A DNA stretch of 14,166 bases from an uncultured Acetatifactor sp. (GCA_910585015.1 CAJUCT010000066.1:1-14166), one strand, 5' to 3'; positions 7,557 to 14,166 are shown, numbered from the stretch's first letter. The notes: a model not told the origin generated them from the sequence alone. Numbers and translations: made by a program.

Positions 7557-9827
7557 TTAACTCAACTTCCAGATATCCTCATTGTACTCGGCGATGGTTC
7601 TGTCGGAGGAGAAGAACCCGGCTTTGGCAATGTTCACCAGGCTCATACGCTTCCACTTAGCCCTGTCCTCGTAATCCTTGAAGGCCCTGTCTTTTACCTT
7701 TATATAATCCCGCAGATCCAACAGCGTCATGAACCAGTCCTTGTTCAGCAGTTCGTTGTACAGACGCTCCAGATTCTCCTTATGGCCCACTGCCATGGCC
7801 TGCTCACCCACGATGAAGTCCACCGCCGCCTTGATGACCTTGCTGTTTTGGTAAAACTTCTTTGGCTTGTAATCCGCATTGGCATAGTGGGCAATGACCT
7901 GGTCGGAATTCTCACCGAAGATATAGATATTGTCGTCTCCCACCAGTTCGTGGATCTCCACATTGGCGCCGTCGCTGGTGCCCAAGGTCACTGCGCCGTT
8001 TAGCATGAACTTCATGTTGCCGGTACCGCTGGCCTCCTTGCTGGCCAGGGAAATCTGCTCGGAAATGTCGCAGGCGGGGATCAGCTTCTCCGCATAACTC
8101 ACATTGTAGTTCTCCACCATAACAACTTTCATATGGGGAGACACATCGGGATCGTTGTTCACAATCTCCTGCAGCACCAATATCAGATGGATGATATCCT
8201 GGGCAATCACATAGGCAGGAGCCGCCTTGGCGCCGAAGATAAAAGTGATAGGGCGCTTGGGGATTTTACCCTTTTTGATCTCCAGGTATTTATGAATAAT
8301 GTACAGGGCGTTCATCTGCTGGCGCTTATACTCATGCAGCCTCTTAACCTGAATGTCGAAAATGGAGTCGGGATTCAGTTCCACGCCCTCCTTCTCCTGG
8401 ATATAGGCGGCCAGGGCTTCCTTTTTCTTCCTCTTGATAGAGGCGATGGCATCCAGTGTGGCCTCGTCGTCCTGGTACTTAAGCAATTGCTCCAGTTCAG
8501 CCGCATCCTTCTTAAAGCCGTTGCCGATCTTCTCCTCCAGCAGCGCCGTCAGTTCCTTGTTGCAGGACAACAGCCAGCGGCGGAAAGTGATGCCGTTGGT
8601 CTTGTTGTTGAACTTGGCGGGGTAGAGCTTGTAAAAGTCGCTTAACTCCGTCTCTTTCAAGATTTCGGTGTGGATAGCCGCCACACCGTTGACAGAGAAG
8701 CCAAAATGGATATCAATGTGGGCCATATGCACCCTCTTGTCCTTGTCAATGATCTGCACCTTTTCATCGGGATAGAGCTTACGCACATGCACATCCAACT
8801 CCTTGATGATAGGCACCAGCTGGGGCACCACCTTCTCCAGATATGCCAGGGGCCACTTCTCCAATGCCTCCGCCAGAATCGTATGATTGGTGTAGGCGCA
8901 GGTCTTGCTGACAACGCTGATTGCCTCCTCCAAGGCAAAGCCCTTATCTTCCGTGAGAATGCGGATCAGTTCGGGAATCACCATGGTGGGATGGGTGTCG
9001 TTGATCTGAATCACCGCGTACTCGTTCATACGATGCAGGTCATGGCCTTTGGCCTCCAACTCTTCTATAATCAGCTGCGCGCCGTTGCTGACCATGAAAT
9101 ACTGCTGGTAGATCCGCAGCAGATGCCCCGCCTCGTCGGAGTCGTCCGGGTACAAAAACAAGGTCAGGTTCTTGTCAATCTCGGTCTTGTCAAAGTCAAT
9201 GCCCTCCTCCACGATAGACTCATCTACGCTCTCAATATCAAAGAGGTGGAGTTTGTTGACGCCGTTCTCATACCCCACCACATCAATATCATACAGACGG
9301 CTCTTCACCTTCTTTTTGCCAAACATCACCGTGTAGCTGGTATCTGTCTTGGTCAGCCAGGACTGCTTTTCAATCCACTGGTTTTTCTCTGCTGTCTGCA
9401 AATTGTCCTGGAACACCTGTTTAAAAAGCCCGAAATGGTAATTTAGTCCGATACCGTCTCCGGGCAGTCCCAGGGAAGCGATGGAGTCCAAAAAGCAGGC
9501 CGCCAGACGCCCCAGACCGCCGTTTCCAAGAGAGGGTTCCGGCTCCGCCTCCTCGATCTCGGCCAGGCTCTTGCCCTTGGATGCCAAAAGTTCCTCCATC
9601 TCCCCACGCACCTGCAAATTGATCAGGTTGTTGCTCAGCAGCTTGCCGATCAGAAATTCCGCAGAGATATAATACACCTTCTTCTCCCCGCTGATGGCTG
9701 GCTTCTCTGCCATCAGATCCTTGGTTACGTTCAGGATGCTGTAGTACAGTTCCTGACTGTCGCAGTCGGCAATCTCCTTTTTGTAAAGCTTCTTGGTCCA
9801 CTTTTGTAGTCTCTCTTCCAACGTCAT
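7557..9827 (-). CDS. glgP: Glycogen/maltodextrin phosphorylase (GT35)
   Basis: A 756-residue pyridoxal-phosphate enzyme that removes glucose-1-phosphate units from the non-reducing ends of alpha-1,4-glucans. The PLP-binding lysine is Lys606 in the signature EASGTGNMKFMLNG, followed by TLGTSDGANVE. The N-terminal SLGNGGLGRLAACFLDS (99-115), IQINDTHPT and VKRLHEYKRQ motifs are all intact. Its length is within the usual bacterial range and no frameshift is visible. The start at 9827 has AGGAG about eleven bases upstream plus a nearer CAGGA. Its own promoter lies some 180 bases upstream, overlapped on the downstream side by a LacI-type palindrome. malQ follows in the same direction. The substrate (glycogen, starch or maltodextrin) cannot be told from sequence. 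Confidence 0.97.
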   Translation of the reverse strand: MTLEERLQKWTKKLYKKEIADCDSQELYYSILNVTKDLMAEKPAISGEKKVYYISAEFLIGKLLSNNLINLQVRGEMEELLASKGKSLAEIEEAEPEPSLGNGGLGRLAACFLDSIASLGLPGDGIGLNYHFGLFKQVFQDNLQTAEKNQWIEKQSWLTKTDTSYTVMFGKKKVKSRLYDIDVVGYENGVNKLHLFDIESVDESIVEEGIDFDKTEIDKNLTLFLYPDDSDEAGHLLRIYQQYFMVSNGAQLIIEELEAKGHDLHRMNEYAVIQINDTHPTMVIPELIRILTEDKGFALEEAISVVSKTCAYTNHTILAEALEKWPLAYLEKVVPQLVPIIKELDVHVRKLYPDEKVQIIDKDKRVHMAHIDIHFGFSVNGVAAIHTEILKETELSDFYKLYPAKFNNKTNGITFRRWLLSCNKELTALLEEKIGNGFKKDAAELEQLLKYQDDEATLDAIASIKRKKKEALAAYIQEKEGVELNPDSIFDIQVKRLHEYKRQQMNALYIIHKYLEIKKGKIPKRPITFIFGAKAAPAYVIAQDIIHLILVLQEIVNNDPDVSPHMKVVMVENYNVSYAEKLIPACDISEQISLASKEASGTGNMKFMLNGAVTLGTSDGANVEIHELVGDDNIYIFGENSDQVIAHYANADYKPKKFYQNSKVIKAAVDFIVGEQAMAVGHKENLERLYNELLNKDWFMTLLDLRDYIKVKDRAFKDYEDRAKWKRMSLVNIAKAGFFSSDRTIAEYNEDIWKLS

Positions 9828-9913
9828 TTTGTGTCCTGCTCCTTCCTTATTAATCTTATAAATTTAAAAGTTAAAAGTTCCGCATCTTCCTGCTATTACA
9901 TTTTCCCTATAGA

Positions 9914-9927
9914 TGATGGCGTTTTCC
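9914..9927. promoter_or_regulatory. Possible second operator half-site in the glgP leader
   Basis: Read on the minus strand this is GGAAAACGCCATCA: the left half equals the main operator at 9984-9997 and the right half keeps only the final CA of a cre consensus. Its centre is 70 bases from that of the main operator, so paired binding with looping is imaginable but unproven. Confidence 0.3.
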
Positions 9928-9983
9928 TCCACAACGATTTGTCAGTTTCAAGGTATTGCATTTTGGTATGTATATTATGTCTT

Positions 9984-9997
9984 GGAAAACGTTTTCC
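9984..9997. promoter_or_regulatory. LacI/CcpA-type operator of glgP
   Basis: GGAAAACGTTTTCC is a perfect 14-base palindrome centred on CG, the hallmark of LacI/GalR-family operators. It agrees with eight of ten conserved bases of the CcpA cre core TGNAANCGNTTNCA. It begins about nine bases after the -10 box, at or just past the transcription start, a place where binding would block transcription. It is therefore likely to make glgP-malQ respond to sugar supply through CcpA or a MalR-like repressor. Confidence 0.7.
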
Positions 9998-10006
9998 CTA
10001 TTAAGC

Positions 10007-10035
10007 ATCATACTAGATATTATTTCCTTTGTCAA
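10007..10035 (-). promoter_or_regulatory. Promoter of the glgP-malQ unit
   Basis: The minus strand has a perfect TTGACA (10030-10035), a 17-base spacer and TATGAT (10007-10012), five of six bases matching. The predicted leader to the glgP start is about 170 bases. Confidence 0.85.
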
Positions 10036-10283
10036 ACTCTTTTTCCATATTTTTCCAATTTGTTATGTGAATTCTTTTCACAGATTAACAGGTGCGGAGC
10101 GCTTCAGACAGTGGGACCTCCCTAGCTAGCCTGCCGCTTTCCCGAATCCATACTCGGATTGGGTAAGCGGCAGACTGGCTAGAACTTTAATAGCAGCATT
10201 GTCATTACCTGCGGCAATCAACGGCCTGCCGCAGAAATGTGAATAAGAGGATATGGAGGAACAAGGAGGAATTTCCTAATTAT
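10036..10283. other. Gene-free region with two strong hairpins, possible small RNA
   Basis: No convincing gene is seen here. An imperfect hairpin spans 10122-10182: arms of about 27 bases pair with a few mismatches and a bulge, including GCCGCTT with AAGCGGC and AATCC with GGATT, and the loop is six bases. A second hairpin has eight perfect pairs (10209-10216 with 10227-10234). Just to the right, plus-strand AAGAGGATATGG and AAGGAGGA resemble ribosome binding sites, but the only frame there is eight codons long. I could not match it to a known RNA family. It could be a small RNA, a degenerate repeat element or only structured spacer. Confidence 0.45.
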
Positions 10284-10319
10284 ACAAAAACAGGCCGTCT
10301 CCCCATCAGAAAGACGACC
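10284..10319 (-). terminator. Terminator of the cation antiporter gene
   Basis: Eight pairs with one G-U (10293-10300 with 10312-10319) and an eleven-base loop are followed on the minus strand by TGTTTTTGT. It starts 17 bases beyond the antiporter stop codon. Confidence 0.85.
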
Positions 10320-10336
10320 ATGCTTCACCAGCGCAT

Positions 10337-11287
10337 CTACTGAATCAAATAGACAAAATAAGCCGCATATCCCGCCAACATCACCAAGCCGCCCAAACGG
10401 CCCAGTTTCTTTTTGGGCAGCACACATACCAGCAAAAGTACCAAGGCCACCACCGCCACAATGCTGTCCACCAGAAAATCAGCACTGTAAACCACCGGCG
10501 TGATCAGGGCGGCGGTACCCACCACAAACAGGATATTGAAAATATTACTGCCCACAATATTGCCCACAGCAATATCCGTCTTGCCCTTGATGGCGGCAGT
10601 GACGCTGGTCACAAGCTCCGGTAGAGAGGTTCCGAAAGCTATAATCGTCAAACCGATAAGTCTCTCGTCCATCTCGAATATATTGGCCAGTTCCGTAGCC
10701 GCATCCACCGTCACATCCGCTCCCCAGACAATGAGCCCTCCGCCAATAATAATGGACAGAATCAACCGCAGCGGCGTATCCTTTTCTGTAAGTTCCGGCA
10801 CATCCTCCATCACGTCTTGACCTTTCTTGGCCATCCGCAGCAAGTACAGCAGATACACAATCATCAGCACCCACAGAATTGCGCCGTCCAGGCGGCTGAC
10901 CATGTTATCCGAAAGTCCCAGCAGAGCCAGAACCACAGTGATAAAGACGGTGAATGGAATCTCATAACAAATCGTGGATTTCTTTACCGCTATGGCTTTG
11001 ATCACCGCCGTCAGTCCCAAAATCAGAAACACGTTCAATATATTGCTGCCCATAACATTGCCGATGGCGATGCCAGCGCTTTCTACATTTTCTCTGAGGG
11101 CAGAGTTGATACTAACTGCCGCCTCGGGAGCGCTGGTTCCCATGGCCACAATGGTCAGACCGATCACCAGCTGGGGAATCCCGAACTTATCTGCGATCTT
11201 GGAGGCTCCGTCCACGAACCAGTCCGCACCCTTGATCAACATGACAAATCCCACTGCGAGTAACAAAAGCTGTAACGCTATCTGCAT
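10337..11287 (-). CDS. yrbG: CaCA-family Ca2+(cation)/Na+ antiporter, YrbG type
   Basis: A 316-residue integral membrane protein with about ten hydrophobic segments in two inverted halves. Each half holds the ion-binding alpha repeat: GTSAPEAAVS with GNVMGSN (residues 50-59 and 76-82) and GTSLPELVTS with GNIVGSN (219-228 and 242-248), including the key Glu55 and Glu224. Family members exchange Ca2+, or other cations, for Na+ or H+. I chose the ATG at 11287 because GGAGGA lies six bases upstream; a longer reading from a TTG at 11317 would place this site inside the gene. The mRNA leader carries what looks like a manganese riboswitch with a terminator, which suggests the protein exports Mn2+ or is made when Mn2+ is high. 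The E. coli name is used by homology only. Confidence 0.9.
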   Translation of the reverse strand: MQIALQLLLLAVGFVMLIKGADWFVDGASKIADKFGIPQLVIGLTIVAMGTSAPEAAVSINSALRENVESAGIAIGNVMGSNILNVFLILGLTAVIKAIAVKKSTICYEIPFTVFITVVLALLGLSDNMVSRLDGAILWVLMIVYLLYLLRMAKKGQDVMEDVPELTEKDTPLRLILSIIIGGGLIVWGADVTVDAATELANIFEMDERLIGLTIIAFGTSLPELVTSVTAAIKGKTDIAVGNIVGSNIFNILFVVGTAALITPVVYSADFLVDSIVAVVALVLLLVCVLPKKKLGRLGGLVMLAGYAAYFVYLIQ

Positions 11288-11347
11288 AATATCCTCCATT
11301 CCGGGAGTTTGGTGCAACTCCTTGCGTCACCGTTTTTCCGGCGTTGT

Positions 11348-11393
11348 AAAAAAATAAAGACTTCCAGCACATATCCTATGTGCTAAAAGTCTT
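11348..11393 (-). terminator. Riboswitch expression-platform terminator before yrbG
   Basis: A long two-part stem (11357-11363 with 11387-11393, then 11366-11373 with 11377-11384, split by a two-by-two internal loop) has a three-base loop and is followed on the minus strand by TATTTTTTT. It stands 61 bases before the gene start, not after a gene. Its 5' arm contains the CTTTT strand needed for the aptamer's P1, so both cannot form at once. Confidence 0.85.
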
Positions 11394-11484
11394 GTTCTCC
11401 TACAATACCATAGAAGCGTGTAACCACGGCAAACACTCTGCGCCGGGGTATGTTGATTACACCTTTATAACTACTCCCTTTTAA
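11384..11484 (-). ncRNA. Manganese riboswitch aptamer (yybP-ykoY type)
   Basis: On the minus strand the RNA opens with TAAAAGGGAGTAG, close to the conserved AAAGGGGAGUAG of this family. It closes with ACAAGACTTTTA, close to the conserved CAAGACCUUU; TAAAAG (11478-11483) pairs with CTTTTA (11384-11389) as P1. Between them are a GTGTAA/TTACAC stem enclosing the segment TCAACAT, a CGGC/GCCG hairpin and a CTTCTA/TAGGAG hairpin with one G-U. Known members sense Mn2+ and sit before MntP, TerC, P-type ATPase or cation-exchanger genes, which fits the gene downstream. Ligand-stabilised P1 would prevent the overlapping terminator, so Mn2+ should turn the gene on. I matched it from memory of the consensus; a covariance search was not possible. 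Confidence 0.72.
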
Positions 11485-11493
11485 CTTGTGGAC

Positions 11494-11522
11494 AGAATAA
11501 CACATTTTGAGATGCCAGTCAA
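11494..11522 (-). promoter_or_regulatory. Promoter of the riboswitch-yrbG transcript
   Basis: TTGACT (11517-11522), a 17-base spacer and TATTCT (11494-11499) with an extended -10 TG lie on the minus strand. Transcription would begin within a few bases of the aptamer's first paired strand, which supports the riboswitch reading. Confidence 0.75.
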
Positions 11523-11565
11523 GCACCAATTTGTCTTTTTGTTCTTGACCTTGACGTGATTCTTC

Positions 11566-11832
11566 CTACATTTGTTTTCCATCTACAATAAAATTCACAT
11601 CTCCATCCTCAGACACCACAACAGCAATACATTTCTCATTGTTCTGTTTTCTTGAATATGTATATTTTATCGCGGAATTATATCTTGCCCCTCTTGAACT
11701 GTTTATATTACATTCCGCAGATGATTCGCCGTCTAAAATAACGCCAATACCAACTATTTCGCCATCGGAACTCATCATAACCGAACCGTCAATAGCTGTT
11801 ATCTGCTCGATATACATATTTTTAAATTTCAA
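11566..11832 (-). CDS. Fragment of a DisA-type (DAC-like) nucleotide-binding domain
   Basis: The 88-residue product resembles the C-terminal half of a diadenylate cyclase/DisA_N fold: EQITAIDGSVMMSSDGEIVGIGVIL, then NSSRGARYNSAIKY and IAVVVSEDGDVNFI. Catalytic DACs have DGA and RHR; here they read DGS and RYN, so cyclase activity is unlikely and a sensor-type or decayed domain is more likely. The first half of the fold is missing, and a TGA lies in frame just upstream of the TTG start at 11832 (GGGAGTG seven bases before it; the alternative ATG is at 11817). It is AT-rich, unlike most neighbours, and sits 3' of a tRNA gene, a common insertion place. It may be a remnant of a larger gene. The family link is by eye only. 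Confidence 0.5.
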   Translation of the reverse strand: MKFKNMYIEQITAIDGSVMMSSDGEIVGIGVILDGESSAECNINSSRGARYNSAIKYTYSRKQNNEKCIAVVVSEDGDVNFIVDGKQM

Positions 11833-11943
11833 AAGATTTCACTCCCATTCTTTGCGAGAAAATCTTTGCTCCTATAAATATATTTCAAACCTGTCACTTT
11901 GAGACTAGAACTAGAGTTGTGCATTGTACCATTAGATGCGCAA

Positions 11944-11987
11944 AACGGCGCAAAGCCTAAACAACCTGTGTTCTGCTTCGCGCCGTT
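11944..11987 (-). terminator. Terminator of tRNA-Leu
   Basis: Thirteen-base arms (11944-11956 with 11975-11987) pair with a single mismatch around an 18-base loop and are followed on the minus strand by a short TT run merging into GTTTTGCG. It begins three bases after the tRNA 3' end. Confidence 0.65.
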
Positions 11988-11990
11988 AGA

Positions 11991-12071
11991 TGCGGATAAC
12001 AGGACTTGAACCTGCACGTCGGGGACACCAGAACCTAAATCTGGCGCGTCTGCCAATTCCGCCATATCCGC
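11991..12071 (-). tRNA. tRNA-Leu (anticodon UAG)
   Basis: The acceptor arms GCGGATA and TATCCGC pair fully, the discriminator is A, and the T-loop reads GGTTCAAGTCC. The anticodon loop gives TAG, and a long variable arm (about 12 bases) is as expected for leucine tRNA. CCA is not encoded. Confidence 0.95.
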
Positions 12072-12127
12072 TTATTTCCACGCCTGTACGCTACTGTCCC
12101 TGCACACCGTGGAGAGATACAGAATAA

Positions 12128-12156
12128 ATTATATCTACACCTGCCTGTTTTGTCAA
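12128..12156 (-). promoter_or_regulatory. Consensus promoter of tRNA-Leu
   Basis: A perfect TTGACA (12151-12156), a 17-base spacer and a perfect TATAAT (12128-12133) on the minus strand lie about 56 bases before the tRNA and just after the MATE stop codon, so the tRNA is transcribed independently. Confidence 0.9.
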
Positions 12157-12177
12157 TACAATTCTACATTCAAAAAA

Positions 12178-13566
12178 TTACAAATCTTCCGCTACTGCCG
12201 CCTCGCCAATATGCCGGATAATATTTCTGTTGATTTTCACCAAGAAAAAAGTACTCATTCCCAGGCTCATCAATTCCGCTATGGGAAATGCCCACCAAAT
12301 CAGATTCACATTGCCGCTCAGAGACAAAAGATATGCCACGGGCAGCAGCACACAAAGCTGTCTGGCAATGGAGACCACCATACTGTAGACACCGTTGCCC
12401 AGGGCCTGGAACACACTGCCTACCACGATACAGTAACCAGCAAAACAGAAACTCAGACAGATGATCCGCAGGGCAGGCACACCGATGACCAGCAGTTCCT
12501 CTGTGGCATTGAAAAATCCGAGCAACTGGGCTGGGAACAGCTGCATGGCCAGCAGTCCCGCCAACATGATGCAGACCGCGAACTTAATACTGCTCTTCAC
12601 AGTCTGAACTACCCTCTCCCGGTGTCCCGCGCCGTAGTTGTACGCTATAATAGGCACCATGCCGTTATTCAGGCCAAATATGGGCATGAACACAAAACTT
12701 TGCAACTTGAAATATACGCCGAATACTGTCTGGGCTGCCCCAAATGCCGCCAGAATCAGGTTCATTCCATAAGTCATGACAGAGCCTATAGCCTGTACCA
12801 CGATAGAGGGAGCGCCCACTTTATAGATCTGCCCAATCAGGTGCAGATTCGGCCTGAAGCCTCTGAAGGACAGATGGATCTCCTTATTAAATTTCAGATT
12901 AAATACAATCGCCAGTATGGCGGCCACAATCTGTCCAATCACAGTGGCTGTGGCGGCCCCCGCCACTCCCATCTCCGGTAGTCCGAAATAACCAAAAATA
13001 AGGATAGGATCCAGAATCAGGTTCACCACCGCTCCAATCCCCTGGGTAATCATGGTGTAGATTGTCTTGCCTGTAGACTGCAGAATACGCTCAAAGGAGG
13101 TCTGCAAAAAAATTCCAACACCCGCACAGCAACAGATTGTCAAATAGGTAGTACCATATTGCTGTACCTGCTGGATGTCCGTCTGGCTCATGAAAAAAGG
13201 TCTGCTTACAAAGAGTCCCACCAGAGCAAACACCACTGCGCTGACTACTTCGATAAAGATGCCGTTGACGGCAATGATATTGGCCTTATCATACTGTTTC
13301 TGCCCCAATGTCTTAGAGAGAAAGGCATTGATGCCCACCGCCGTTCCCACCGACACCGCAATCATCAGCGATTGGATGGGAAATGCCAGGGACACTGCCC
13401 TCAACGCATGTTCGTTAATCTGGGATACGAAGATACTGTCCACAATATTGTACAGGGCCTGCACCAACATGGATATCATCATGGGCAGAGACATGGTGAT
13501 CAGCAGCTTGTCTACAGGCATTACACCCATCTTATTCTCCTGTCTTACGCTTGTTGCCTGTGCCAT
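12178..13566 (-). CDS. MATE family efflux transporter
   Basis: A 462-residue multidrug and toxin extrusion-type membrane protein with about twelve hydrophobic segments in two similar halves. The start of the domain, MPVDKLLITMSLPMMISMLV followed by QALYNIVDSIFV, is characteristic of clostridial MATE pumps, which move drugs or metabolites out in exchange for Na+ or H+. The ATG at 13566 has GGAGG nine bases upstream; an in-frame ATG at 13644 would add a 26-residue unmatched extension. The gene lies between tRNA-Leu downstream and a tRNA cluster upstream, and is insulated from the cluster by the terminator at 13685-13719. Substrate is unknown, and I see no clear promoter of its own. Confidence 0.92.
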   Translation of the reverse strand: MAQATSVRQENKMGVMPVDKLLITMSLPMMISMLVQALYNIVDSIFVSQINEHALRAVSLAFPIQSLMIAVSVGTAVGINAFLSKTLGQKQYDKANIIAVNGIFIEVVSAVVFALVGLFVSRPFFMSQTDIQQVQQYGTTYLTICCCAGVGIFLQTSFERILQSTGKTIYTMITQGIGAVVNLILDPILIFGYFGLPEMGVAGAATATVIGQIVAAILAIVFNLKFNKEIHLSFRGFRPNLHLIGQIYKVGAPSIVVQAIGSVMTYGMNLILAAFGAAQTVFGVYFKLQSFVFMPIFGLNNGMVPIIAYNYGAGHRERVVQTVKSSIKFAVCIMLAGLLAMQLFPAQLLGFFNATEELLVIGVPALRIICLSFCFAGYCIVVGSVFQALGNGVYSMVVSIARQLCVLLPVAYLLSLSGNVNLIWWAFPIAELMSLGMSTFFLVKINRNIIRHIGEAAVAEDL

Positions 13567-13684
13567 CTCTTTTGTCCTCCTGACCTTCCTATTTTCCCCC
13601 AAACGGAAGTTTTGCCTAAACCAGACTCCGGCCGCCTGTGCCATTGCGTAAAGCGGCGCCGTCCGTAACGCTTTTTAAGCATAT

Positions 13685-13719
13685 AAAAAAGCCAGAAATA
13701 TTGACTCCTCCTGGCTTTT
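13685..13719 (-). terminator. Terminator of the tRNA cluster
   Basis: AAAAGCCAG (13687-13695) pairs with CTGGCTTTT (13711-13719) over nine bases around a 15-base loop. On the minus strand it is followed by a T-run. It lies ten bases after the 3' end of tRNA-Lys. Confidence 0.85.
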
Positions 13720-13728
13720 CTCTTATAA

Positions 13729-13801
13729 TGAGACACGGGGGATTCGAACCCCCGACAACCTGATTAAAAGTCAGGTGCTCTACCGACTGAGCTAGTATCC
13801 C
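13729..13801 (-). tRNA. tRNA-Lys (anticodon UUU)
   Basis: The minus strand begins GGGATACTAGCTCAG. The acceptor pairs with GTGTCTC using two G-U pairs, the anticodon loop CTTTTAA gives TTT, and the T-arm GGGGGTTCGAATCCCCC is perfect. Discriminator A; CCA is not encoded. Confidence 0.96.
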
Positions 13802-13812
13802 ACAGTTCAAAA

Positions 13813-13884
13813 CAGGGCTAGCTGGATTCGAACCAGCGACTGCAGCAGTCAAAGTGCTGTGCCTTACCGCTTGGCGATAGCCCT
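13813..13884 (-). tRNA. tRNA-Gln (anticodon UUG)
   Basis: The acceptor arms AGGGCTA and TAGCCCT pair fully, the discriminator is G as usual for glutamine, and the anticodon loop CTTTGAC gives TTG. It is 11 bases upstream of tRNA-Lys in the same transcript. Confidence 0.95.
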
Positions 13885-13920
13885 ATGCAAGCGTTTCACT
13901 CTGACAGCTTCGATGAAAAG

Positions 13921-13995
13921 GGTGGATAAAGGGATTCGAACCCTTGGCCTCCAGAGCCACAATCTGGCGCGCTAACCAACTGCGCTATACCCACC
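13921..13995 (-). tRNA. tRNA-His (anticodon GUG)
   Basis: The acceptor arms GTGGGTA and TATCCAC pair with one G-U. The encoded base before position 1 is G, opposite discriminator C, the identity element of histidine tRNA. The anticodon loop TTGTGGC gives GTG. It lies 36 bases upstream of tRNA-Gln. Confidence 0.95.
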
Positions 13996-14111
13996 ATATT
14001 TGAAGAACATTTTCTGCCGAAAACGAGCTTCCCAGCTTGCGTAAATCTTCCACTTTGAACATCTTTCAAAACAACATTCAAGGAAATAAATCCTACAGGC
14101 AGATTTACTCC

Positions 14112-14166
14112 TGTGCCCGAAGGGATTCGAACCCCCGACCCACGGCTTAGAAGGCCGTTGCTCTAT
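14112..14166 (-). tRNA. tRNA-Arg (anticodon UCU), 5' part outside the window
   Basis: The visible part includes the anticodon arm ACGGC-CTTCTAA-GCCGT giving TCT, the T-arm with GGTTCGAATCC and the 3' acceptor strand CGGGCAC with discriminator A. The D-arm and 5' acceptor strand lie beyond the window end. A 116-base spacer without recognisable features separates it from tRNA-His. Confidence 0.92.

Noticed and set aside
6202..7560. 452-residue plus-strand open frame opposite malQ
   Set aside because: malQ on the minus strand has all GH77 catalytic residues. The opposite frame has no recognisable domain or ribosome binding site.
8670..9446. 258-residue plus-strand open frame opposite glgP
   Set aside because: It is a shadow of the highly conserved phosphorylase gene.
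9902..9967. Small minus-strand frame in the glgP leader beginning MQYLETDK
   Set aside because: About 21 codons, without a ribosome binding site or any recognisable similarity.
10254..10280. Plus-strand AAGAGGATATGG/AAGGAGGA as a gene start
   Set aside because: The only ATG there opens an eight-codon frame; no longer plus-strand gene follows.
10081..10283. T-box, cobalamin, lysine or SAM riboswitch in the gap upstream of glgP
   Set aside because: I compared the visible motifs with the consensus blocks I remember on both strands and found no convincing match.
11829..12065. 78-residue open frame covering tRNA-Leu
   Set aside because: Its N-terminal part is simply the tRNA gene read as codons. 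Similar short frames over the Lys, Gln and His tRNAs (13616-13852 and 13896-14081) were dropped for the same reason.

Overview
The window looks like chromosomal DNA of a Gram-positive anaerobe of the class Clostridia, most likely Lachnospiraceae. This is an inference from gene content: a Csp-like cytosolic S8 protease, a clostridial-type MATE pump, M18 aminopeptidase, GH77 plus GT35 glycogen enzymes and a Mn-type riboswitch. Strong AGGAGG-type ribosome binding sites and Gram-positive promoter spacing support it. Almost every gene lies on the minus strand. The one clear exception is a CYTH-domain gene on the plus strand.

Layout, left to right. (1) Positions 1-700 are AT-rich and hold a C-terminally shortened KilA-N gene (minus) behind a good promoter and a LexA-like box. 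(2) Positions 704-4991 carry three co-directional minus genes: DJ-1/PfpI protein, M18 aminopeptidase and S8 peptidase. A promoter near 5074-5102 reads into DJ-1; the S8 gene has its own odd leader with a five-codon upstream ORF. (3) The CYTH gene (5257-5769, plus) starts divergently from DJ-1 and converges on malQ at a shared bidirectional terminator. (4) glgP and malQ (9827 to 5896, minus) form a glycogen/maltodextrin breakdown unit. Their promoter has a perfect LacI/CcpA-type palindrome just after the -10 box. (5) Positions 10036-10283 are a gene-free, hairpin-rich stretch. (6) A CaCA-family cation antiporter (minus) has a long leader that I read as a yybP-ykoY (Mn2+) riboswitch whose P1 strand is shared with a terminator. 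(7) A small AT-rich fragment resembling the C-terminal half of a DisA-type DAC domain lies just 3' of tRNA-Leu(UAG). (8) A MATE efflux gene is followed by tRNA-Leu, and upstream of it is a minus-strand tRNA cluster read as Arg(UCU, cut by the window edge), His(GUG), Gln(UUG), Lys(UUU).

How the parts fit: GlgP releases glucose-1-phosphate from glycogen or maltodextrin and MalQ rearranges the short glucans that remain, under apparent sugar-responsive control. The antiporter probably answers to manganese. The two fragmentary AT-rich genes (KilA-N and DAC-like) are the accessory, probably transferred material. The rest looks like ordinary core genome. I found no CRISPR array, transposase or complete mobile element.
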